Source of the DNA: Egerieenecus sp048201975
GTDB taxonomy: Bacteria; Bacillota; Clostridia; Christensenellales; Aristaeellaceae
Assembly (NCBI GenBank): GCA_048201975.1
Contig: DBFBGQ010000123.1
Coordinates: 1-11,778 of the forward strand
DNA length: 11,778 nt
Direction of reading: 5' to 3'
Every line of letters starts with the position of its first letter. Position 1 is the first letter of the stretch. Positions 5,903 through 11,778 of this stretch are shown piece after piece. The position numbers and the translations under genes were made by a program. Under the pieces are notes generated by a model. That model had not been told where the DNA came from. It made no database searches and was given only the letters and a program-made list of their open reading frames with translations.

Positions 5903-5948
5903 CGCAAAAAAATCCCGTATCCGTCTGGATGCGGGATTTTTTTGCGCG
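5901..5948. terminator. Bidirectional terminator between convergent units
   Basis: The core stem 5912-5922/5927-5937 has a GTCT loop. It is flanked by an A-run (5906-5911) and a T-run (5938-5943), and the pairing continues to CGCGC/GCGCG at 5901-5905/5944-5948. Either strand therefore gives a hairpin followed by T residues. It serves the plus-strand tRNA-Ser unit and the minus-strand lipoprotein gene whose stop is at 5974. Confidence 0.9.
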
Positions 5949-5973
5949 CGAGGCGTCGCCGCGGCGGGGCGCT

Positions 5974-8151
5974 TCACAGCGCCTCCAGCCGGCTCATTTC
6001 CAGGGCGCGCTCCACCTCCTGGAGGAACTGGTCCGCGGCGATTTCCTGGCGCAGGTAACGCAGATACAGCGTGAATATGGATTCGCTCTTCTGCTGGTAA
6101 AACTTGCTGTAGTCCGGGCATACCATCCTGGGCTGGGCGTTGGCCAGGTTTTCGATGGATGCCGGGGTCAACTCGTAGCGCATGGCCAGGGAGGAGGCAT
6201 AGGAATCCCGATACGCCTCCCAGGCGCTTTGGATTTCCCGGCGCTTCGCCTCGTCGGTGCAGGCGTCATAGCGGGCCCGGTAGTCGGCCTCCTCAGCCTC
6301 CAGTTGCGCCAGTGTGCTTTGATAGGTGGCGGATTCCACAGGTTTGCGGGCGTCCGGCATCAGGATGGCGCGGCTGCGCAGCTCCAGGCCCGTGAGCAGC
6401 GCCTCCAGCAGGCGAACGGCCTCCCCCTGCTGGGAGGAGCCGGCCTGGACCACCAGAATGCCCTGGCTGATGGGGAAGAGCATTTCCGCATTCTCTCCCC
6501 ACGCCAGGGGAAGCAATTCGCAGCCGCCGTTGGCGGTCTTGTCTCCGTTGCCTGTGAGCATCTGATAGCCCAGTATCAGCAGCCGTCGGGGTTCCCCCTC
6601 CCCAGTGTAAAGGGCGCTGTCCCGGGCCATCAGCTGCTCCAGCAGCGGGGTGATCTCATCCAACCGCGCCAGGATCTCCCGGAAGGCAGGCGTATCCAGG
6701 GTCACCGGGACGCCCTGCAGGGCGCAGCTGGCCAGCTGCTGTTCGGTGATTGCGCGCAGCAGCGCGTCCCGATAGTTCAACATGGGCCCGAGGACGCACA
6801 GCAGGGAAATGTTCTCCGCCTCCAGGCGGGGGTCGTCCGCCCAGGCTTCCAGAAAGTCCAGGAAGGAAACCCAGTCCTTGGGCCATTCCTCCCGGGGAAT
6901 GCCCAGAGATTGGGCAATCTCCGGCTGTATGCCGGGAATCAGGTCCGAAAAGGCGGCGTAGTAGGGTACGCCGTAAATCTTGCCGTCCCGGCAAAAGCGG
7001 GCGGACAGGCCGGGGTCCATGCGCTCCACCAGGGATGCGATGACCTTGCTTCCGCTCAGGTCGGCACAATAGCCCTTTTGTATCATGGCGTCCAGCAGTT
7101 CCGGCTGCTCGATGCCGAGGATGTCCGCGGTGTTGCCGGCGGAAAGGCTTTGCAGGAAGGCCTCGCCGGTGATGGCGTCGCCGCTGGTCAGGGAGAGGTT
7201 CAGCTGGGGGTTGGCGGCCTGGTAGGCGTTCAGCGCCTCACGGCAGTACAGCTCAAGCTGCGAGCCGGAGAGCGTCAGGGACGCGACGCTGCCCACAGGG
7301 GCGTGCAGGTCATAGACGCGCAGGTCGTTGCTGGCATACAGCGCATAGCACCCGTCGGAGGTGATGGCTGCGCAGGTGTCCCAGCGTATTTGCGTCCAGG
7401 AAAGGTACCCGGCCTGGACCGCCTTTCCCCGGCGGTCCACCTGCCATATGCCCCCTGGGCGCGCCAGATATATGCTGTCCGTGGCGGCGTAGTACGCCAG
7501 CCCGGCGCCGGCGGTGTCCTCCAGGGTGGCCAGAAGCGCTTGCTGACCCGTGGCGGGGTCCAGGGTGCGCAGCTCCAAGGAGGCGTCCTTCCGGCATAGG
7601 AGCAGGGCTTTCCCGCCCTGATAGGCGCACAGGTCCAGCACCCCATCCTGTTGCACGCAGGTTGCCTCGCCCCCGTCCAGGGGATAGACGTAACAGCTGC
7701 CTGTGTCCTTGCTGCCGATGCCGTCCAGGTGCAGGGCGGTGAGCCAGGCGCCGCTGACCACCCCCTTGGCCAGGTAGCCCGCATCCTCCTGGAGGGAGAT
7801 GCGCCTTGCCTGGCCCAGGACAATGCTTTCCGCCTCCAGGGTGGCTGGACAAACCTCATCCTGTGCAGTCAGGGCATACAGCTCGTCCCCGCTCAACAGG
7901 CGGCAGGACGCCCCCTCCGGAAAGGCGCAAGCGACGGACGCTTCCGACTTCCTGGGTTGAAAGCATGCCAGGCCGGAGGCCGTGTTGACGACAACTTTGT
8001 CTCCCACGGCGTGCACGCCAAAGTCGTAAACAGGCCCCAGGGCTTCCGTGCTTTGCAGCCATAGCAGCCCCGCCTGCTCCTGTTGCTTGGCGCAGGCAAC
8101 CAGGCACAGCAGCAGGGGCACAAGCAGCCAGAGCTTCCGCGCTTTTTTCAT
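5974..8151 (-). CDS. Lipoprotein: beta-propeller-like N-terminus fused to a family 1 solute-binding protein
   Basis: This 725-aa precursor begins with a lipoprotein signal, MKKARKLWLLVPLLLCLVAC, with lipobox LVAC at 17-20, so it should be anchored on the outer face of the membrane. Residues about 28-285 show repeated strand-rich blocks (GDELYAL, TDSIYLA, DGCYALYASNDLRVYDL) that look like propeller blades. From about 288 to the end is a region the size of a complete ABC transporter substrate-binding protein. It includes the typical DGKIYGVPYY (389-398) and a closing helical segment. Solute-binding proteins capture ligands for ABC permeases, but no permease or ATPase gene lies beside this one. 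The ATG at 8151 is preceded by GAGAGG 11 bases upstream and gives the correct signal peptide. The ligand is unknown; sugars are common for this family. The propeller assignment rests on pattern reading only. Confidence 0.88.
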   Translation of the reverse strand: MKKARKLWLLVPLLLCLVACAKQQEQAGLLWLQSTEALGPVYDFGVHAVGDKVVVNTASGLACFQPRKSEASVACAFPEGASCRLLSGDELYALTAQDEVCPATLEAESIVLGQARRISLQEDAGYLAKGVVSGAWLTALHLDGIGSKDTGSCYVYPLDGGEATCVQQDGVLDLCAYQGGKALLLCRKDASLELRTLDPATGQQALLATLEDTAGAGLAYYAATDSIYLARPGGIWQVDRRGKAVQAGYLSWTQIRWDTCAAITSDGCYALYASNDLRVYDLHAPVGSVASLTLSGSQLELYCREALNAYQAANPQLNLSLTSGDAITGEAFLQSLSAGNTADILGIEQPELLDAMIQKGYCADLSGSKVIASLVERMDPGLSARFCRDGKIYGVPYYAAFSDLIPGIQPEIAQSLGIPREEWPKDWVSFLDFLEAWADDPRLEAENISLLCVLGPMLNYRDALLRAITEQQLASCALQGVPVTLDTPAFREILARLDEITPLLEQLMARDSALYTGEGEPRRLLILGYQMLTGNGDKTANGGCELLPLAWGENAEMLFPISQGILVVQAGSSQQGEAVRLLEALLTGLELRSRAILMPDARKPVESATYQSTLAQLEAEEADYRARYDACTDEAKRREIQSAWEAYRDSYASSLAMRYELTPASIENLANAQPRMVCPDYSKFYQQKSESIFTLYLRYLRQEIAADQFLQEVERALEMSRLEAL

Positions 8152-8200
8152 GACGTTCGTTTCCTCTCTTGTTTTTTTTTTCACAATATTGGCTAGGGGT

Positions 8201-8229
8201 ATTTTACCGGAAGGGACCCGATTTGTCAA
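8201..8229 (-). promoter_or_regulatory. Sigma-A promoter of the lipoprotein gene
   Basis: Read on the minus strand, a perfect TTGACA (8224-8229) and TAAAAT (8201-8206) are separated by 17 bases. Transcription would start near 8194, about 43 bases before the start codon. It lies just past the terminator of the transpeptidase unit, so the lipoprotein is expressed separately. Confidence 0.86.
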
Positions 8230-8257
8230 GGCGTGGAGCCGAAGGAAAGGTGTGGGC

Positions 8258-8296
8258 AAAAAGCGGCCGCGCAGGGGATGAAACCTGCGCGGCCGC
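8258..8296 (-). terminator. Intrinsic terminator of the icd-transpeptidase operon
   Basis: A 13-bp GC-rich stem, 8263-8275 paired with 8284-8296, is followed on the minus strand by five T residues (8258-8262). It lies 23 bases after the transpeptidase stop codon. Confidence 0.92.
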
Positions 8297-8319
8297 CAGG
8301 GGCGGGGGGAGGGCCGGTT

Positions 8320-9987
8320 TTACCAGCCCTGCTCCTCGGTGCGGGTATTTTTTTCATTCATCTCGATGATTTTTTCCAGCCGGGGCTGGGGAGCGCAGGC
8401 GGGGCAGGGCTCCAGGGAGGCGTAGGGCTCGTCCTCCAGCTCTCCCCAGGTGAAGGGCGTCAGGGGCCAGTATTCGCTCTTTACCGCCAGGCAGGTGGGG
8501 CTGGAATGGTACTGCCGGCCGTTGTCCGGGTTGTAGTAGAGGGTGACGGCATCCTCCGGGCAGGTGAGTTCCCGGCCGATTTCGTCCCAGATGATGACCT
8601 TGCAGCCCACCTTCAGGTTGTCCCATAGCCACTGCATGTTTACGCCCTCCGGGGTTAGCTTGCGCTGAATGCGGATGCAGCCATGGCTGGCCTTTTCCCC
8701 CAGGTAGCGCTCGCACCGGGAGTAATCCCGGGACTGATCCTCCTCGTTGATCAGGCAGGGCACCTCGTGCAGGAGGATGCCGTCGTTGATGCGCAGGGCC
8801 ATGTCGCAGTACAGGTTGCCCGACCAGAAGCCGCCCGTGCGGCTCACCACCAGGAATTCCCCGGCGGGGGTCTCGTTCCAGGGGGCATCCTCGGAGGGGA
8901 ATCCGGTGGAGCACAGCAGCGTGGAGAGCAGCCGCCCGTCCTGAAACACGAAGAGCCGCTGCTGCAGCTTGTCAATCACCACGCCCAGGTGCTGGTTGAC
9001 CTCCTTTTCCTTGAGCAGGGAGGTGGGCACATAGCCCACGAAATGGCCCGCATAGTTGGCCACGGAGGACCCCTCCACCGAGGAGGAGTATCCCTCGATC
9101 TTCGTCCATTCCGCTCCCTGCTCCAGCACGTGCACCGCCTGGCTCTCATAGGTCACCTCGGCAATGGCGGCGCTGCTGGCATCCGGGCTTTCATACACCT
9201 TGGCCTGCTGGCGCTCGCTGCCCGAGAGCACGGTGACGCTCTGGGTGAGCACCTGCCACAGGGCGGCCACGTCCATTTCCCCGCGGTTCAGCTTCCAGTA
9301 GCAAACGTCGTGGTCGCAGGGCACGTCGCTGGGGGTGAGGTAGTAGGCGTCGCCCATCAGCGCGGGGCCGGGCTCCGCGGTTATCTCCACGTTCAGGGAG
9401 GTGGGGGTGGAGGAAAACCCCGTGGCGTCCAGCAGGCGAATCACCAGCTCATACTCTCCCGCAGGCAGGGGCGAGCCGTTCACGGAGCCGTCCCAGGCGA
9501 TTTCCGTTTCCCCTGCGCCCACTTCCTGGCGCAGCACCTCCTCGTCCTCCAGTGTGACGGAAATCTCCCCGGACATGGAGCAGTTTACCCACAGGGTCCA
9601 GTTTTCGTCCAGCTGAGCGCTGGCGTCCGCCTCCAGCACGGGGGCGGGGTCTCCCAGGGTCAGGGAAGCCGTGGCCTCCTGGACGTCCCCGTCGCCGCTC
9701 AGGGTCAGGCGCAGGGTATACGCGCCCTGGGCAAGCCCGGCGCCATCCCAGTACAGGACGTTTTCTCCGGAAACGGCGGCCTTGTCTTCCCACAGGATAG
9801 CCGCCACATGGCCGCTGGCGTCCAGCACCTCCACCGTGGCTTCCGCGTCCTCGGGGCTTTCAAACGTCAGGCGCTCGGCCTTCCCCGGCCGAAGCAGCTG
9901 GGGAACATCGGTCCAGCGCGGGGCGGAAGCCGCCAGGGCGGCCAGGGGCAACAGCAGCAGCGCCAGCAGCGCAAGGAATCTCTTCAA
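8320..9987 (-). CDS. Secreted L,D-transpeptidase (YkuD) with Ig-like, SH3-like and C-terminal His/Cys modules
   Basis: This 555-aa precursor has a signal peptide (residues 1 to about 19, ending LAALA). Two FlgD-like Ig repeats follow (about 35-210; GAYTLRLTL and GEYELVIRLLD are the recurring strands). Next is an SH3b-like segment (about 265-320) and a YkuD domain (about 333-468) with H407 and the active-site motif SHGCIR, catalytic C437. YkuD enzymes form 3-3 peptidoglycan crosslinks or attach proteins to the wall through an acyl-enzyme on this cysteine. The C-terminus (484-533) has H494, C499, C528 and C531 in a YHxxxxC...PCxxC pattern, a likely zinc site. The start is TTG at 9987, preceded by GGAGG (9998-10002) 10 bases upstream; no ATG fits. 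It lies 33 bases after icd on the same strand and probably shares its transcript. Confidence 0.92.
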   Translation of the reverse strand: MKRFLALLALLLLPLAALAASAPRWTDVPQLLRPGKAERLTFESPEDAEATVEVLDASGHVAAILWEDKAAVSGENVLYWDGAGLAQGAYTLRLTLSGDGDVQEATASLTLGDPAPVLEADASAQLDENWTLWVNCSMSGEISVTLEDEEVLRQEVGAGETEIAWDGSVNGSPLPAGEYELVIRLLDATGFSSTPTSLNVEITAEPGPALMGDAYYLTPSDVPCDHDVCYWKLNRGEMDVAALWQVLTQSVTVLSGSERQQAKVYESPDASSAAIAEVTYESQAVHVLEQGAEWTKIEGYSSSVEGSSVANYAGHFVGYVPTSLLKEKEVNQHLGVVIDKLQQRLFVFQDGRLLSTLLCSTGFPSEDAPWNETPAGEFLVVSRTGGFWSGNLYCDMALRINDGILLHEVPCLINEEDQSRDYSRCERYLGEKASHGCIRIQRKLTPEGVNMQWLWDNLKVGCKVIIWDEIGRELTCPEDAVTLYYNPDNGRQYHSSPTCLAVKSEYWPLTPFTWGELEDEPYASLEPCPACAPQPRLEKIIEMNEKNTRTEEQGW

Positions 9988-10020
9988 TGGTTTCCAACCT
10001 CCAAAGTTCGCAGGGGTCCG

Positions 10021-11214
10021 TTACATCCGCTGGGCAATGGCGGCCAGGAAAGCCCGGCTGTTCACCGGCTGGGCCTCGCCCTCGTAGAGGGCGGCAAGAT
10101 CCTTGGTCATCACGCCGCTTGCGATGGTATCCAGGGTGGCCTTTTCCAGCTTATCGGCAAAGGCGCACAGATCGCTGAGGCCGTCCAGCTCCCCGCGCTT
10201 GCGCAGCGCGCCGCTCCAGGCGAAAATGGTGGCCACCGGGTTGGTGGAGGTTTCCTCGCCCTTCAGGTGGCGGTAATAGTGCCGGGTGACGGTGCCGTGG
10301 GCCGCTTCGTACTCATATTTGCCGTCGGGGGAGACCAGCACGCTGGTCATCATGGCCAGGGAACCGAAGGCCGTGGCCACCATGTCGCTCATCACGTCGC
10401 CGTCGTAGTTCTTGCAGGCCCAGATGAAGCCGCCCTTGCTGCGCACCACCCGCGCCACCGCGTCGTCGATGAGGGTATAGAAATAGGTAATGCCCGCGGT
10501 TTCAAAGCGTTCCTTGTACTCCGCGTCGTAAATCTCCTGGAAAATGTCCTTGAACCGGTGGTCATAGGTTTTGGAAATGGTGTCCTTGGTGGAGAACCAC
10601 AGGTCCTGGCGCTGGTCCAGGGCGTACTGGAAGCAGGAACGGGCGAAGGCGGAAATGGAGGCGTCCAGGTTGTGCATTCCCTGGAGAATACCCGGCCCCT
10701 TGAAGTCGAAGATGGTCTGGCGAATCTCCTGACCGTCCTCGCCGGTGAACACCAGCTCCGCCTTTCCCGGCCCGGGGATCCGCAGTTCGCTGTTGCGGTA
10801 CACATCCCCGTAGGCGTGGCGGGCGATGGTGATGGGCTTTTCCCAGGTGCGCACGGTGGGGGAAACCCCCTTGACCAGGATGGGCGCGCGGAACACCGTG
10901 CCGTCCATCATGGCGCGGATGGTGGCGTTGGGGCTCTTCCACATTTGATGCAGGTGATACTCCTCCATCCGCTGGGCGTTGGGGGTGATGGTGGCGCACT
11001 TCACCGCCACGCCCAGGCGCATGGCTGCCTTGGCGCTGTCCACGGTCACCTGGTCCCCGGTGGCGTCCCGGTTGGGCAGCCCCAGGTCATAATATTCCGT
11101 TTTCAGCTCCACATAGGGCTTGATCAGCATATCCTTGATATCCGCCCACAGGATGCGGGTCATTTCGTCCCCGTCCATCTCCACCAGCGGGGTGGTCATC
11201 TGTATCTTCTCCAC
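10021..11214 (-). CDS. icd: NADP-dependent isocitrate dehydrogenase, eukaryote-like homodimeric type
   Basis: This enzyme oxidises isocitrate to 2-oxoglutarate and CO2 with NADP, supplying the precursor of glutamate. At 397 aa it aligns with the IDH1/IDH2-like subfamily rather than the E. coli type. It has KSPNATIR near the substrate site and ARHAYGD with R132, the same number as the substrate arginine of human IDH1. The metal-binding stretch YDGDVMSD has D271, D273 and D277, and the NADP-binding HGTVTRHY runs from H306. The TSTNPVATIFAW stretch follows. The start is GTG 11214, preceded by AAGGAG (11225-11230) 10 bases upstream; ATG at codon 6 lacks a site. It is the first gene of a likely operon with the transpeptidase. 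No citrate synthase or aconitase gene is nearby, so it need not mean a full TCA cycle. Confidence 0.97.
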   Translation of the reverse strand: MEKIQMTTPLVEMDGDEMTRILWADIKDMLIKPYVELKTEYYDLGLPNRDATGDQVTVDSAKAAMRLGVAVKCATITPNAQRMEEYHLHQMWKSPNATIRAMMDGTVFRAPILVKGVSPTVRTWEKPITIARHAYGDVYRNSELRIPGPGKAELVFTGEDGQEIRQTIFDFKGPGILQGMHNLDASISAFARSCFQYALDQRQDLWFSTKDTISKTYDHRFKDIFQEIYDAEYKERFETAGITYFYTLIDDAVARVVRSKGGFIWACKNYDGDVMSDMVATAFGSLAMMTSVLVSPDGKYEYEAAHGTVTRHYYRHLKGEETSTNPVATIFAWSGALRKRGELDGLSDLCAFADKLEKATLDTIASGVMTKDLAALYEGEAQPVNSRAFLAAIAQRM

Positions 11215-11250
11215 GGGTTACCAGCTCCTTTGCCGTATACTTTTGCCTCC

Positions 11251-11280
11251 ATTGTACCCTACCCCCAAAAGAGAAGGCAA
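11251..11280 (-). promoter_or_regulatory. Probable promoter of icd
   Basis: On the minus strand, TTGCCT (11275-11280) and TACAAT (11251-11256) are separated by 18 bases. Transcription would start near 11244, about 30 bases before the GTG start. The -35 is only partly consensus. Confidence 0.62.
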
Positions 11281-11296
11281 GCTGCATACAGAAAAA

Positions 11297-11316
11297 GAAC
11301 AACCCCCAAAGGGGGG
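11297..11316 (-). terminator. Possible minus-strand terminator upstream of icd
   Basis: CCCCC (11303-11307) and GGGGG (11311-11315) form a short 5-bp stem around a 3-base loop. Read on the minus strand it is followed by TTGTTCTTTTT. It would stop transcripts coming from the transposase gene before they reach the icd promoter. The stem is short, so this is tentative. Confidence 0.45.
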
Positions 11317-11511
11317 CAGACTGCTGAAAAAAGCCTATTTTTTCGCACCAGTATGAAAAAGTGAAACTTGTGGCTTCATAACTTGCAAAAGCTTCATCAC
11401 GTATGGGATCCGAAGGGGTCCAGGGGGAAAGGCGGGCATGCACTGCCGCGAGGCTGGTTGCCTGCACCTTGCAGAAAGCACTTTCTGCAGCACGCTCGTT
11501 TTGCAAATAGA
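11317..11511. other. Gene-free stretch between icd and the transposase
   Basis: No credible gene is seen. The one clear structure is a perfect 9-bp inverted repeat, TGCAGAAAG (11470-11478) and CTTTCTGCA (11481-11489), two bases apart and 22 bases past the transposase stop. It has no T-run. One end of the insertion element probably lies in this stretch, but only one side is in the window, so the terminal repeat cannot be matched. Confidence 0.4.
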
Positions 11512-11778
11512 TCAAGAGAAAAACGGCGGCATAGCGTCAAAAAGCAACCAGCCAAAGCGAAAAGAGGCATAAGAAACCAGTTTGAGCGACACGCGCGTTT
11601 TAAGCCGGTTATGTTCCCGCTCCATCCATAGCTTTTTCAGGTCGAACGCCAGGGCCAGGAAAAACAGCTCCGTGCGAATATTGCCTTTGCCTCTGGTGAG
11701 AAAGCGCCGAAACCCAAAGTCGTTTTTTTGCATTGCAAACGCGCCTTCCACCTGAATAGCGCGGCACACACGCAGTTG
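11512..11778 (-). CDS. Transposase, C-terminal part, IS1182-like (DDE family), cut by window edge
   Basis: The frame is open to the right edge of the window, and 88 residues are visible. IQVEGAFAMQKNDFGFRRFL followed by TRGKGNIRTELFFLALAF is the conserved end of IS1182-type DDE transposases, and the E of VEGAF is the third catalytic residue. These enzymes cut and join insertion sequence ends. The gene starts beyond the window, so whether the copy is intact cannot be judged. The C-terminal tail after LKKLWMEREHNR is less conserved and ends in a TGA at 11512. The GTG near 11769 is internal and not the true start. Confidence 0.85.
   Translation of the reverse strand, partial: QLRVCRAIQVEGAFAMQKNDFGFRRFLTRGKGNIRTELFFLALAFDLKKLWMEREHNRLKTRVSLKLVSYASFRFGWLLFDAMPPFFS
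11512..11778. mobile_element. Partial insertion sequence, IS1182-like
   Basis: The transposase 3' end marks an insertion sequence whose larger part lies to the right of the window. Its left boundary is probably between about 11320 and 11511, but no terminal repeat or target duplication can be confirmed with only one end visible. Confidence 0.65.

Noticed and set aside
5863..7599. A 578-codon plus-strand open frame starting inside tRNA-Ser(GCT)
   Set aside because: It runs through a tRNA and a terminator and is antisense to the lipoprotein gene; the translation is unspecific Gly/Gln/Val-rich sequence.
8152..8259. A longer N-terminus for the lipoprotein
   Set aside because: It would bury the signal peptide behind 36 residues and overlap the -10 and -35 elements; ATG 8151 gives a normal lipoprotein signal.
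8683..11364. An 893-codon open frame on the plus strand across the transpeptidase and icd genes
   Set aside because: It is antisense to two well-supported genes and shows no recognisable domain; it results from GC-rich codon use that removes stops on the opposite strand.
11368..11631. An 87-codon plus-strand open frame near the right end
   Set aside because: It overlaps the transposase on the opposite strand, lacks a ribosome binding site and has a basic, low-complexity translation.

Overview
The window looks like chromosomal DNA from a GC-rich member of the Bacillota, probably a Clostridia-type gut anaerobe. The evidence is the T-box-controlled leucyl-tRNA synthetase, strong AGGAGG-type ribosome binding sites, sigma-A promoters with 17-base spacers, a DUF3793/flavodoxin pair typical of Clostridia, and compact tRNA arrays. 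No species can be named from the sequence alone.

Layout, plus strand, left half. A GC-rich hairpin (17-53) and a strong promoter (124-152) precede a five-tRNA array Val-Asp-Phe-Gly-Cys (215-610) that ends in an intrinsic terminator. Right behind it lies a class I SAM-dependent methyltransferase gene (685-1437) with no visible promoter of its own. Next comes leuS (1748-4165), with a complete T-box leader: promoter, Stem I with a likely CUC specifier, a pseudoknot-like element, the T-box bulge, and mutually exclusive antiterminator and terminator. After a terminator, a promoter carrying two GTTAG-N6-CTAAC palindromes drives a two-gene operon: a cysteine-rich DUF3793 protein (4385-4945) and a short flavodoxin (4986-5393). 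The palindromes resemble DtxR/IdeR-type iron boxes, so this is probably an iron-responsive redox operon. A gene-free stretch with hairpins follows, then two tRNA-Ser genes (5706-5902) under their own promoter.

Layout, minus strand, right half. A symmetrical hairpin (5901-5948) separates the convergent tRNA-Ser unit from a lipoprotein (5974-8151) that appears to fuse a beta-propeller-like module to a complete ABC solute-binding protein; no permease genes lie beside it. Upstream, read right to left, is a likely two-gene operon: NADP-dependent isocitrate dehydrogenase (11214 to 10021) followed 33 bases later by a secreted L,D-transpeptidase (9987 to 8320) with a C-terminal His/Cys module. The window ends in the 3' part of an IS1182-like transposase gene (11512-11778, minus), cut by the window edge.

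Most of the window is translation housekeeping (tRNAs, leuS) plus central metabolism and cell wall maintenance. The less ordinary parts are the iron-box DUF3793/flavodoxin operon, the propeller/solute-binding fusion, the transpeptidase's C-terminal module and a tRNA-Gly with C at T-loop position 55. I saw no CRISPR array, phage genes or defence system.
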